The notes under the pieces were generated by a model that made no database searches, had not been told where the DNA came from, and worked only from the letters and a program-made list of their open reading frames with translations. This document shows positions 12,037 through 24,981 of a stretch of DNA of 64,000 bases, in pieces. Every line of letters begins with the position of its first letter. Positions within the stretch are counted from its first letter, which is position 1. A program made the position numbers and the translations under genes. The stretch spans positions 57,514 through 121,513 of the forward strand of contig VTPC01089649.1 in assembly GCA_011009095.1 (NCBI GenBank). Direction: 5' to 3'. This DNA is from Ignelater luminosus (Eukaryota; Arthropoda; Insecta; Coleoptera; Elateridae).

Positions 12037-13030
12037 CAGCGTGTAAAAAGAGTAACGCACAAATTTTTACTTTTTATGAAAAACGCTCGATCAGGTCGGC
12101 AAATAATTCTCGTTTCAAATTTTGAAAAGAAAATTGAAGTACAAAGTGTACCTAAATTTAATTTCTAGAAGAAATTTTTTTCTTCGATTTTCAATATTCA
12201 TAATGATTAGTTTATTAACGTAATTAACGCCAGTCAAATTTACTTTTAATTAAAAATCACTGATATTACTGAAATAGAGAAACAGGAAGCCATTGTGCAT
12301 TTCAATTTCAAAATAATCTAAATGCACAATTGTACATTCAAATGTCATTAGAACCGTCAATAGAAAGTGACTGTAAAATTCTCGAATTATTTAACGAGTT
12401 GAAACTAACTGAAACGGGAAGAATCGAGACATTATGGCAGGCGAAAATTTTGTTTTAGGTAGATGAAAGTTTCTGAAACTGTATTGTATTTAAATTTTCT
12501 TTTCAAGATGGCTTCCTGTCGCCATCTTGAGATTTGAAACAAACTTTTTTGCTTATAATGCTTCTGATTTAAAAAAACAACCTGTTTGAATTTTTCCAAA
12601 AAGTAGAAAATATTGTAATGTTCTTTCTATATAAAACGTTTATTTATATTTAATAATATTTATTTCCACTTAACTTATTACAATTTATTTCCAGTATTTA
12701 TTTACACTAAATTATTTATTTATTTATGTACAGAAGAATTTATTTATCACTATTTAACATTTATTTCGTTCGTAACTACTAGCTGCTTGACTGTAGAACT
12801 GCCTTCTGCCCGGTCAACGCCGCCTTATATTCGTTTCCGCGTGGTTCTTGATGAGCCCAGAAAGTTCGCGTTCCTTCTGGAACATTCGACGGTGGAAGAG
12901 TCTCGATAGTTCGAGATTTCTCCGGCACATTCGACCAGCTTGTTCGAGACTGTTCGGGACTTTTTCTAGAATATTCTAGGGGTGGCGCGTTACAATATAT
13001 TACTTTGTGCGTTACTTTTTCTACACACTG
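12037..13030. mobile_element. Non-autonomous TIR element (MITE-like), interrupted by a solo LTR
   Basis: The ends are CAGCGTGTAAAAAGAGTAAC (plus, 12037) and CAGTGTGTAGAAAAAGTAAC (minus, from 13030), each bordered by TA (12035-12036 and 13031-13032). Inverted similarity continues for about 60 bp (for example ATTTTTACTTTTTATGAAAAA on the left) once the inserted LTR is removed. Without that insert the element is about 609 bp and non-coding. The TA duplication and CAG-type tips suggest mobilisation by a Tc1/mariner-superfamily transposase. Confidence 0.8.
12614..12994 (-). mobile_element. Solo LTR (381 bp) with 4-bp target duplication
   Basis: Read on the minus strand it begins TGTAACGCGCCACCCCT and ends GAACATTACA (TGTAA...TTACA terminal inverted repeats). 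It is flanked on both sides by ATAT (12610-12613 and 12995-12998). Its own first half is GC-richer and contains repeated TTC-GAA-type motifs, and an AATAAA-rich 3' part follows. There is no internal region, so it is a solo LTR left by recombination, probably of a gypsy-like element. It lies inside the right terminal repeat of the surrounding TIR element. Confidence 0.82.
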
Positions 13031-14093
13031 TACTATAATAAATACTTGATGTTTTAAGATACAAGTTTTTTCTTATATTATCATATTAAAACTACTAACA
13101 TTTATAATTGTAATAGAATGTTCTCTGAATTAGAAAACGAGTTATTTCTGTAAATATGTTAACAGCAGATGATAAAATTAAAGTTTTCAATTTATTCAGG
13201 TTTACATTCTTACAAGTTGTTTATCAATTTATTAAGATTTAAAAGCATTATATCAAAAGTGTAAAGGCTTTACAAATAAGGAAATAAATTTAAGTGTTAT
13301 CAGTTATCTGCTACAGTGCAATTTATTAAAGAGATTTTTGTTCGGAACTTCAGGATTTTATTAATTTATGAACGGAATGTAAGTTTTCTGTAAAATGTTT
13401 ACGTGAATATAATTTAGAGTTTGGATGTGTTGTCAGAAGCAGAAATATAGGATATAATGAAGTTTTCACAGTACAGTGATATTTCACTCACTTCGTTACA
13501 CTTAATAATATAAAGGAAAATAAATATTTCGAGATTGAATAAATAATTGTTTCAATTTTAATTTTTATAACTTCGAAAAGTAATAGAACACGAAAAACTT
13601 TTATCAGAAAAAATATTCAGAAAACTTTTTGTACTTCATTAGATCTCTTTACATGATACTTGCAAGGATTTGATCTTTTTGCAATGTTTATATTTTTGCA
13701 ACAAGTTGCTAGTTAGAGAGAAAACTATGTTACGTCAGTAATGTCTACACTCGAATAATCAAAAAACTACTACTCTTGTATTTTGTTGAAGGATGCTTCG
13801 TTTTCGAGCAAAACTCATTTTCTGAAATCTTAGGAACTTGTCATATAACGTTAAGATAACTGGTTTCTTAAGTAGCAAGTTTAGAATTTTTGCATGGTCA
13901 CTTCAGTATTGGTAGAATTTTATCGATTAAGACTTGAAGTGATATGGTGTTAGTATAGTTGCCATTAAAGAGAATGTGACGTTACCCTCGTGCTTACTTA
14001 GTCAGGTCAAAAATATTGATATTGATCCAGTAGACTAATCACTAATTCTTGCTTTATCTGTTTAAGTTTATATTATTTGCACAACTAAAAGTA

Positions 14094-14096
<3 letters not shown>

Positions 14097-14126
<30 letters not shown>
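14097..14126. repeat. (TA)n microsatellite
   Basis: About 15 uninterrupted TA units immediately before the minisatellite block. Confidence 0.95.
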
Positions 14127-14128
<2 letters not shown>

Positions 14129-14159
14129 CTATGGATGATTGCTGAAAACAAAGAAGATT

Positions 14160-15000
14160 TTATTATTAAACCCTACGAAATTCCTGAAGGATCAATGTAA
14201 AATTTCTTTTTACTGAAGATTTCCAGATGACAAATGGATATTTCCAACTCATAATTGGGACAATTGAGGATCTTCAGATGACAACTGAAAGTTTCCAATA
14301 TTTTCTTACGAATGCCCTGAAGAACCAATGTAAAGTTTCTTTAACCGGACATTTCCAAATGACAAGTGGAAATTTCCAACTGATAACTGGATATTTCCAA
14401 ATGACAATTTAGAATCTCCTGATGATAACTGGAAATTTTCAATATTTTCTTACAAAAGCCCTCAAGGGCCAATGTAAATTTTTTTTACTGGACCTTTCCA
14501 GATGACGAGTGCAGATTTCCAACTGATAACTGGATATTTTCAGATAACAGTTAAGAATCTCCAGATAACAACTGAAAATCTCCAATACGTTCTTACGAAA
14601 GCTCTCAAGGCCAATGTAAAGATGACAAATGACAAGTAAAGATTTTCAACTGATAACTGGATATTTCCAGATGGAATTTGAGAATCTAAAGGTGACAGCT
14701 GTAAATCTCCAATACTTTTTTACAAAAACCCCGAAGAACCAATGTAAATTTTTTTTACGGGAAACTTCCTGATGGTAAGTGAAAATTTCCACTTGATAAC
14801 TAAAAATTCCTAGATAACAACTAGAAATTTTCAGATGAGAAGTTAGAATTTCCAGCTGTCAAGTGGAAAGTTCCAGATGACACTTGAAAATTCGCAGTTG
14901 CCACTTGGAGATTTCAGGAAAAAAAAATAGAAATTTCCAGTTTATATTTGGAAATTTCCAGTCGTCATCTGGATATTTCTAGTTGTTGTTTCAAGAATTT
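14160..15000. repeat. Minisatellite of self-complementary ~25-bp units in ~140-bp higher-order repeats
   Basis: The basic unit is close to TTTCCAGATGACAACTGGAA; its two halves are nearly reverse complements, so each unit can fold and the array reads similarly on both strands. Units are grouped into higher-order repeats marked by a CAATGTAAA block at 14193, 14326, 14470, 14612 and 14740 (spacings 133, 144, 142 and 128). A second marker is a run like TTCTTACGAAAGCCCTCAAG just before it. After about 14780 only the short units remain and they are more diverged. An open frame across 14227-14412 arises from the repeats and is not a gene. Confidence 0.88.
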
Positions 15001-16558
15001 GCAACAGTAATGTGCAGTCGGTTCTTTTTTGTAGATGAATTTGTCCTTGTCCTTGGACGTTTTTGATTTTAATAATTGCATTCTGTATTTTTCACTCACA
15101 AATTGAGCACTGTAGGTTTTTATAAAATTTCCTGTATATTCTTACTTATTACTTACTTATTAGATTTAGAACTAAACACGTAAATATTAACGGTTTTTCG
15201 CGCTAAGTGGATTTTTTCATAGATCTCATTCGCAACAAGGTGCAGTTTTACCTGTAAAACAAAATATGACAGAGATTTTGGATCTAAATTATTATATTTT
15301 TCTGCTACAATTTGCAATTTTCGGCGCCCCCGCCAAAAGTATTGCGAATTAACTTTTTTTGTTTAAATGGTGACATGTATGTCTACATATTTAGAAAATG
15401 TATTCTATTGGAATCTGATTATGCGGGTCTCAACGGTTTTCAATGTCGACTAGATTTTTCTATTTCTTAATAAAATCGACTAAAACATGAACAGAAACAT
15501 CCTTTATTATGCAGAATTTTTGCTTTATAAACCGAATCGATACTTGAAACGTTTTGATCACTACATAATTGCAGAGCTTCTATAGTGTCATTAAAAAATC
15601 AGGTTGTTTTCTATTTAAATATTTTATTAACTTCAACCTTGTTGAGCCTATAAATATTAACCAGTAAGAGTAGATGATAAAAGAGTTTTGTATTTTCATG
15701 AATAGTAATAAGTACTTACCTTACTTAGCTATTGAGCTTAATCAAGATTAAAGGATTACGATAATTTATAATAATTTTATGCATTGAGATTTGTTTGTAT
15801 CTACCATCTAACTCGTTTTCAATTAGGTATCGAATTGAAGCGTATTTCGGAATAGTAATCGGTGGCTGGCGCCCTATAATTAGATAGAATTTAGTTTGAA
15901 CAAGATGAAATTGATGACTGCACCAAATTCCGGCATCTTATCTGTTTTTAATTTTGCTATCGATATTGAGCAGAAAAAAAGTTGTTAATCCAACATAATA
16001 TTTTGGGGCGGGACACATCTATTATTTGATTTAACAAAGAGTTATTTCATTATAAAAATTCTTTGTTAACCTAAATAGGTTTGCCGTGGATATGCGACAA
16101 AATATTTTTTTGGATTAACAATATTTCTCTGCGTGTAGTATTTACATGAAACTTTGTACTTTATTGTGTTATACGTTTAATAAAAACCGAAAACTGTAAA
16201 TATAATAAAAGGAAAGCGTCCAGCAATATTGTGAACTTTTTCTTTGTGCCTGTAACATTGGTCATTATATATTCACTCTTAACTTTACTTATTAGACTTT
16301 ATTTTAACAAAATGAAATTATTTTAATACAGCGGTTCTCACACTATGGGGCGCGCCCTCCTTAGGGGCGCATGATTACTAGGAAACGAAGAAAATATTGT
16401 CTGAAATTAACTATTTCACAAGAACAATAACAAACGTTTTATCGAAATCCAAAAATGCTAAAGCATTTTTGTTAATAATTTATTAAAAATGGTGAGTGTT
16501 AATGACTTCTTAATTCATTTCAAAAACTTCGACAACAACTTTACAAATACTTACTTAG

Positions 16559-17800
16559 ACTTTCTGAAACAAAAGCTTACTCAAGGCGTGAAACTGCCTT
16601 ATACAAAAGTATTTTCAATTTACTCTGTATAAATGTTTCTTTCCTTAAATTTGGAATATTCAAATTGAATCATCAAATCATTTTCTTTGGATCACTCAGT
16701 ATGTCAAGGTTTTTGAGTCACCCGGTATATTCTTTATTAGTGAAATTTAATATAACTGGATCAAATTAATCAAATGCTTAGGTGACTTTGATATTTTCGC
16801 TCAAATCAGTGCATACAATTACAATAATAAAACTATCTTTCAAGCTACAAATCCATTAGAAAAATAAATAAAAAAAAGAAATGTTACATAATATAAAACA
16901 AGCAAAACAAATACAAATAAACTGTTGATTATACAAAAACAAAATCTTTATAAAGTAAACGTCAATAATCGTGCTAGATCTTACTGCGCAAAATTCTGGC
17001 CAGTGGCGCTCGAGGGGATTCCCAGAAATGCCAAGTGCGTGGACACCCGCTCGACGCCGGTCAAACAGCTTACGACTGCACTTAATGCATATTACGAACA
17101 GGAAATATCTAATTTCATTTAATAAAATCGACAATGAATTAATTCATACAAACAAATTAAAACCAAGCCAAATAATTATGATAAAAAAATTAAGACTGAT
17201 TTACATTACAAATTTACGCTGAACATTACTGGATTATAAATTCTTTATTCGTAAAAATAAATACTGAACCAAACACAACACCACAATGATTAAACTAGAA
17301 ACCGTTGTTATAAATGTTTACAATAATGCCAAGGAGAAGCTTCCTTGTTTTTCCACCGAACAAGTTTTAAATCCACTTGTTTCTTTAACCCAAAAGGGTA
17401 TAAACACTACGATATTAATAGATGTACACTAACCTTGCGTAGCTGTACGATCCAAATCTTTACCCACACGGGTAACTGCGTATCTATTTAGTTGAAGCTC
17501 GTAAACTGACCGCATCCACACAGCAAGAAGGGACAAAATGACAACGAATTCCACTGGGTTCCGCTCAACAGCGAAAGGAAGAAGAAGCCCTACTTCCAAA
17601 GAATAAGCTCTAACGGTAGCCCCTTTATGAAATCCAGCACTACGCTGATATACCTTAATGACACTTCACTAAATTACGAAGATTGCTGCCCCGGAAAACA
17701 GCTACTCTCTACAACCCTATTCCTCAATAGAGGTCGGGACGCATCTCGATTTGAATTAATTATTGGCGATTAATGTTACGAAAATTAAAAACCTTAACAC
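16559..17800 (-). repeat. Right arm of large inverted repeat
   Basis: About 1.24 kb, the reverse complement of 10436-11627, with extra sequence relative to the left arm near 16620-16695 and 16975-17035. Open frames at 16856-17222 inside it are not supported by the left arm and are not genes. Confidence 0.75.
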
Positions 17801-20800
17801 ACTTCAAAATATGGGGCCTAAATCTCCAGTTTCTCTACATGTTATGGTTGTTCTGTACTCGTTCCATTATATGTTCTTTGTTAGCTTTTTACAGTGGTTT
17901 GTAACTCACAATCCTTTGTCAATGTACTTGATTGACTTGCTATTTTTGATACCTCTGCCTTACTTGTAGGACTGATTCTCGTACTGACCTCTTCATACTT
18001 ATAAACCTGCAGTGTAGTTTTTTCTATACTATATCGAACATTTTCTTCTTTACTTTTCTCTGGCAAGTTTTGCAAAACACCCAGAAAGACCTACCAACAA
18101 GATGAAACGGAAAGTTGGAAAATCGTCTCTCGTCAGCTCTGGTAATGCTGATTGCAGCTGTTCACTTCGTTTTACAAAATTTAGCGTCATCTATTGGTCT
18201 ATGATTCTCTCTAATAAAATTAATGAAACTTTTGCAACAATTTACTAACTTAGCGTGTTTTGCAAGAAAGATAACTGGAAAACAATCTTCCTTAAGTAAA
18301 TGTGTTAAGATTAACATAGATATGGTATTACTTGCAGCACTATCTAACTGATAATTAAGGTAGGTACATTCAGATCAAAAAAGGGGAATGTATACGGAAA
18401 AAGTTCGAGAATCACTGTTTTAATAAGTTTGACGTTTGCTGCTTTGCAGATTAAGTATGAGCAAAGTATTAAGAACGGAAGTTATTACTTCCTATTATAA
18501 ATTTAACAAATACCTTGTTTTCAATAAATTTTTGCTTCAAAGGTTTCAGAAGTTTATGTAACCGCTCTTTGTCTTGCTTTTCATTTAGGTAATTTCTGAA
18601 AGAATACCTAAACTTTTAAATGAAAGAAGCTAGAAAGCTTAACAAAAGGAAATTCTCAATTAATATAAAATTTGTCCTACTTTTTCAGAAAATCAGTATT
18701 AAAGTTGGTTTGTATGAAAATAAATCTTCTTGAGGAGACTGGCAAAAATAGAAGCAATGACCAAGTTATTTAATTAGCTCAGAAATTCCAAAAACACTTT
18801 TTAATAAAAAGAAATTCACTCACCGTGTAATTTGAACATTCTATACATTCATGTAATCGAGATTAAAGTTTTAAATTGCAAAAGCTTCGGAATTTTTATT
18901 TCTCCAAAAATATATATAATGGTCTCTTTAGCCGATTCCAAAGAAAGAACGAATAAAAATAAATAATTTTCGCATGCATCTACGGAGTAAAGATCTGAAA
19001 CGTTTCTGGTGTACGCTTTTACTAATCCCCTATTGAAAAAGGAAAGTTGATCGTTCTCGACAATCTCGTTTACAGCGTTCCATTTTTCAGCGGTCGTTTA
19101 AATTAATGAATGGATAACAAACTGAACATTTTTGGTTTTTAAACCATGAAGTAGAATTCCGGTAAATGAAGCTAAAATTACTTCCCAATTTTATTAGATG
19201 TGTATACACGGATGAACAGCCAATTCGCTTGATCTTTCTACAAACACGAGTTGTAATTCTTTCTGGGCAAATTAACCGAGAAGTTTATTAAAGTCCTCTA
19301 ACAGTACCTACAGATTTGTTTGCTTTCCCCTACAGCAGACAATTATATAAATCTGTATTCTAAAAGGCTGTACTTTGAGAAGGAACAACAGATTTAGAAA
19401 ACCAGTAAAATTGCGAAAACTATACAACTTCATTGGAAATTTCAAGAAAATTCCCGAGGAAACACAATTTAATAGCAGCTTCCGCTATACAGAAAGAATT
19501 GTTTATGCTAACGTGGGGAAGTTTCGGAAGTTGTGCAATATATTGACGTTATCAAGTTTACGAGCTCGTACTATGTGTATAATGGAATAAAATAAATTTT
19601 GTTGCAGTCGAAAGAAAATCGTGCCGTCAAATGAGTACTTGTGCATTATAGCAAATGGATTCCCGGTCTTTTTCTATTGCTATCTCGACATATCGGCGGG
19701 GTTTTTACGATCTTTAAAATATTCACAGGCTAAGCGTTCGCGACAGGACCGCGACCGCAGCTGATAGTCGAGCTCGCAGCACTGCAAATTTCAGGATTTG
19801 GGAGGTACTATAATCTGCTAATACGAAGGAAGGTAGGATACCTTTTCCATTAGAGAAATGACCGTCATACGACTATATATTATTAAACTAATCCCGTTGA
19901 GTGACGAGGATTGCAATACATAGACGATATCGTTTCATTCAATTTCTGTTATAAACTCGAATTGCTTATATTCAGATTTTGATTAACTTTCGCGTCCTTC
20001 ATAATACCTGCGCACATATACATGATTTATTCCCGGAAAATTCTGTTTAAAACTTAGAGTAGGTTGCAAATCTAATAAGGGTTACCAAACCTCAGACTCT
20101 GTTATTACAAAGTTAAATCGAGAACTAGTTGTCGATTAGGGATGCGCAAAATTATCGATAACTTATTAGATCGTAACAGTTAGAATATCTCGAACTACGC
20201 TCATTGCGTAGGGTTTCCTATCAATCAGTGAATTGGTGTAGCCAAACTTTCTAATTTAAAATTCCTTTAGATCGATATTTAGAAATACAGGCCACCCGTT
20301 TTTACTCACCTACTTTAGCAACGCTTAGGAAAGATCCAACGGCAATTTTAACGTTGAATTGCTGTCTTTGAAAAATACTGCTGCCAAACAGCGGACGGCA
20401 GAACGCTTTTATTAATTTAAACAAATGACTAGTCAGGAATTGTTTTTTTTTGGATTATATTAGCCGTTATTATTGGCGTATAAAAGAGAATACCGAAAGA
20501 TATTTCTTTATTATTCTGAATAAATATTTATTTGCTAATACAGACTGTGCCGAAAATTTATTAATAAAATTACAGAAGAAACAAACGTAGAAAATTCTGT
20601 TGTATTTTCAACGATATGTTTCGTAAAATTATTAATACAGTGGTTTCCTTCCTTCTATTGAAAGCACAATTTTCGAATTTTCATTTATCTTCTATATAAA
20701 ATGTATACAGTACGCGTGAAGTCTGAAAACACGATAAAATCCCTGGGAAACGCCTTGGCCGATTTTGGTAAAATTTCGTACTAATAGGTTTTCCAACGTC

Positions 20801-23800
20801 GCGAACCATCTGAGATGTGAATATTAACTTTTCAATTTCAAATGGGATATTTAATATATTTTCATATTATTATAGTTTTTCATTATCATTTTAATGATAC
20901 CATGTTTGTACGGGTTTATTTTAAGAAATACCTAGAAATTAACAAAAACGTTTGTATTTCTTAAACCTAGGTTTTCAATAGAAATGTAAGAAAAAATGTC
21001 ACCAAGAGAATAAACAAATGGAATTATAACCAAATTTAAAAGAGAAATTGAACTAAAAGCATCTCCATAAGAAATAGTTCTTTTATATTGGTAGATTTAC
21101 GACTTGGTAACATTATTTCTTTCTGGAATTTTCTAACAAAATGTTTTCTTATATTCTGAAAAGCAATATATTCGGGCATTGAATATTGTTAAAGTTATCT
21201 CTTAATTTCCTATTTTATAAATTTAAATATTCTATTTCAAAGAAATTTTGTCTCTTTATCTTTTAGTTTTATTCTTCTTTAGATCATAAAACTATCACTT
21301 TGCCTAGCCAGGACAAGATTTATTTTTATGTTTGTTCTGTTTGTGGTCGAACCACAAGTGTTTGGATAACATCCACGTAGGTGAAAGACAGCCTAAGTGT
21401 ACACGATGCGAATTATTTCTGTCATCGTTAAATATTTATTGAAAATCCCTGGAATGTACCAGATATGTCACTGCCGTTAGTGTGTAAATCAAATCTCGCC
21501 TTATCGGCGGACCTACCAAACTAAATTCACACCAAACTCACAGTTGAATTACCGTACCGCCTCTCTTATTATTTCATTTCTTCCGAAGGAACTCGCTTTG
21601 TTATCGTGTTCCTTGTATCTAATCGTTCCGTCGAATCTCTACGAGTTTTGTACTGCTTCGCTCTCTAAAGACAGTTAAAGACAGTCAACATCTACCTTCA
21701 ATCTAAGAATGTATGTGAATGTCGTCAGTCCCTGGAAGATTTAATGTATTAGTCCTAAGAGAAATTTTGTGTAAACCAGTGCAGTGAATTGAGTGTAATT
21801 TGTGCCTTAAATTTGGATCTGTATTGAATAGTTTCAGTATTACAGTAAATAATTCTATCCCCTTTTAAAACTGTATCTTGTGAAGAAGCTAACGTTGGCG
21901 CTTCAAGCTTGTCAACTGCGAATGTAGTTGTTTGCTAACGTACCTGTATTTCATCGTCTCATCGCTAATTGCTTTGGATTAAAGTAACCTAAGATTCACG
22001 TTACTGTAACATCGCTTCACATTGGTGAAAAACCTTCTGATATTCTTTCGCGGTAGTAAAAAGCTCGACGCATCATTTCACAGCGGTGAAAAAATTTGTA
22101 ATAATGTTTATTTAAGAGGAATCCATTATTTGCGATGTTTTAACGTAACTTTTCAGTTCGGAAATGTTATTGATCTTTATTAGTTTGATCGTATATATAG
22201 ATAGAATCAACAAAATTATTAATTTAATTCTTGTCGTGTTAGTTCATTCATGCAAGGCTTTGTTAACGTAAATTCTTGTTGTTTTATAACTTTGCAAAAT
22301 TTGTCTTTCTTAAAGATTTATTTAAACAATTATCTGGATCCAAAACTAAATGCAAAACATCTGAAGTGACGACCCCAGTAACACTATCGTTGTTATTTGT
22401 ATTTTACATTTTATTTCATGTGTGCTTCCTTCACAAGCAACCGCAAAATTTCTAATATTCACGAATGTCTTGTTATTCAGACTTTTATGTTGCCTTCTAT
22501 GCAATGCGCCTGGCCGATGGTTCGCGCATATTAAAGAATTAATTGTGGCTACGTTTATCTCATGTTTACTTGTTTTACGTGTACTTTTATGTATTTACCT
22601 TTTCGTTATATGTGTTTATGCTAAAACGATTTTCAAGCAGTGTGAACCAGGACCGCTGTAATCTGTTTATTGTACCAATTTACTAGTATGCTACTTACCT
22701 TTTGGCTTTTCTTGTGGTATTAGCATACACATAGATGTTTCGGAGCCAAGGGACATTGACCTTCACCTACCTACATAATACCGGCTTAATCCCTCATTGG
22801 GAGTGTAAGTATTTTAAGAGAGTGCAGTACAATCTCGATTCCGTCTACATGTGTAGCGTTCGAACCTCTGATTCTTGCCTACTGACCTAGATACGGAGAT
22901 CAACTGCAGGGTTTCCCTTTCGAAATAAAGAAATAAAGATTCTCGTATCAATACTACCGTCTACCGCCGACTATAGGCCTTCCTCGCCCACGACCCGTCT
23001 TCGACTGTCAATAGCTAGCATTACAGGTGGCATACCGATTTTATGTATGGTTGCGTATATCGATGGGTCACTAATCCCAGTTTTGCACGGAACAACCATC
23101 CATAGTTTAGGTATCAGAAAACATAAATCAATCATATTTTTCTTCTAGTTATCAGCAATTTTTTTAAAATGGCTTTTACATAATACAATTGCTTTGATTT
23201 ACTTGTTTATGGAAAATATTGCAATACTGTAAAATGTTACTAAGGTAACCACGTTAATAAACGTATGACCTATTCTTGCTCTACAATCAATTTTCATACA
23301 GCGTTGCAAGTATTAAAAATTTTAAATGACCTTTATTTCAAGAAGTATGCGTTTAAGACGAACATTTTTATAAAATTTTTGGCTCAGTTTTTCGAGACAA
23401 ATCGAGTGATACTAATATTCTCCACCTGAGATAATACACCCTAAATATTTTTAATGAAGAAATCAATACACCTCACCATTAAATTTATCGCATTACTACC
23501 AAAAAGAAAACTAGATGTCAAGCTGGTTTGGAGGGCCTTTTGAAACACAAAGAAGTAAATTAAGTAATAAATTTTTAATGGCGTTGTCTGGTTTTAAAAT
23601 TTTATTTGGATTTCGTTTAGTTCCAACTCACTGTTGCTTTATTTTAGAGAGAAACTCTCTACTTAAAGCTAATTTGGAACTTTGGCAAGTTTCATTTGAC
23701 ATTTTTATTAGTGTCCTCTATGGATTCTTGTTATTCTTGTAGGATTTTTATGGAATGCCTATAAAAGAGATTAGCCCATGTAGCTTGACTTTATTCTGAA

Positions 23801-24979
23801 CTTTTTTCACAATTCGTCCTTAAAGTCAAACTGCCTACTTCTTTAAAGTTGATTTAGTCAAGAGTTCACACCTTATGTTATGGAAGAGTTCCACCCCTGA
23901 GCGTTACAAGGAGTCTATGAAGTTACCAAGATTTTCATTTTTATAAAATTGTAACGCCAGTGGTAAAGAATAAAGGTAACTTGTTGCAAGCTTACTTTTC
24001 ATTTTAACTAATAGGGTTGTGGAAGCTTAGCATGTTTAACATTTTTTTTCACTTTAGAGCTAGCATATATATATATATATATATTTATAGCATTGATGCT
24101 TCTATTTTCTTCTTTTTGTGTCTTGTTGTTTATTTATTCTAAGCATTTTCTGTGTTGTTTCTTACTTTTTGACATTTGTTCACTAATCCATTTTATCCAT
24201 CTGATTTTATTTACTTTTTCGCACATTTCTCTTGTGCATTTTTCTTACTTTTTGTGCTGCTCATTGTTCTATTTGTATTGATCGGTTTAAATTTTGTTAT
24301 ATTTAACTAGATAATGATCAATATGTCTAGACAGTTTGTTGCTCGCTTTTTCTTTATTAATGTATAGTCTATTTGATTTCCATCATTAGTGTCAGGTGAT
24401 TTAATATTAGGCATTATATCTATATTTAGTGTTATTAATCACCAGATTGATTTCTGGTTTCTGATTTTTCTGATGTTCTTCTTTTCATACATCATACATT
24501 TTTATTGTGTTTTTCTTTCCCTGTCCATTCATTCATTTCGTTCTATATACTGTACTTCACCGTCCTTCACCGTTGCTGATGCTCTATTTGCTGTTTCTTT
24601 TTCGTTCTTTGGTGTGCGCCACTTGCTTTTAGCGTAAGGCCATTTACTATGTAATGTCTTTTTTGTTTTAACTTTTTTTTTATTGTTCATGGTTCCTTGT
24701 TTATTTTTCCATTTTTTAATTTTTGCTGCTATGGTTTTATTATCTATGCTCTTCCCAACTTTAAACGCCATTATTATTAAATCTTTTGTTTAACAGTTTT
24801 TCTACTTTTTTTTTAAGTTGTCATTTTTTTCTACTTTCAGTCCTTTTATTATTGCGTTATTTCTCTACTTTTGTTTCTAACTTTTTACTTTATGTTCACA
24901 TTTTCTTTCTTACAATTAGTCTATAACCACTGTTTTTGATTTATTCAATATTCATGTTCATCTGTACAATTATGACAAA
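17801..24979. other. Long non-coding stretch with short GC-richer patches
   Basis: No gene is supported. Points of note: a GC-richer patch at about 19680-19830; zinc-finger-linker-like codons near 21370, 22018 and 22079 (see findings); a GC-richer patch at about 22740-23060; an (AT)n run at 24065-24084; and a strongly T-rich strand from 24090 to 24960. The many open frames in the T-rich part are Phe/Leu/Ser artefacts of composition. Confidence 0.5.
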
Positions 24980-24981
24980 TA

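Larger units (their letters stand above)
10436..17800. mobile_element. 7.4-kb element with ~1.2-kb terminal inverted repeats, unrecognised family
   Basis: Two arms, 10436-11627 and 16559-17800, are colinear reverse complements of each other along their whole length, at roughly 70% identity with small indels. Anchors are GACCTCTATTAAGGAATAGG at 10507 against 17735 downward; ATACCGAGTGACTCAAAA at 11551 against TTTTGAGTCACCCGGTAT at 16711; and CTTGAGTAAG at 11602 against CTTACTCAAG at 16576. The 4.9-kb interior has no coding sequence; it holds a nested TIR element (12037-13030) and a minisatellite (about 14160-15000). Long terminal inverted repeats around a tandem array recall fold-back elements or non-autonomous derivatives of large DNA transposons. 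Two independent insertions of one dispersed repeat in opposite orientation remain an alternative. No clear target-site duplication was identified. Confidence 0.6.

Noticed and set aside
14227-14412. Open frame across the minisatellite
   Set aside because: Produced by tandem units with no stop in one frame; the neighbouring units break it.
16856-17222. Overlapping open frames of up to 92 codons on both strands
   Set aside because: They lie in the right inverted-repeat arm and are not preserved in the left arm, so they are not under coding constraint.
22856-22869. GCGTTCGAACCTC, a tRNA B-box-like sequence
   Set aside because: No convincing A-box about 43 nt upstream and no tRNA folding, so not called as a SINE or tRNA.
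24093-24771. Several Phe/Leu/Ser-rich frames and their Lys/Asn-rich antisense
   Set aside because: Artefacts of a T-rich strand; no motifs and no context.
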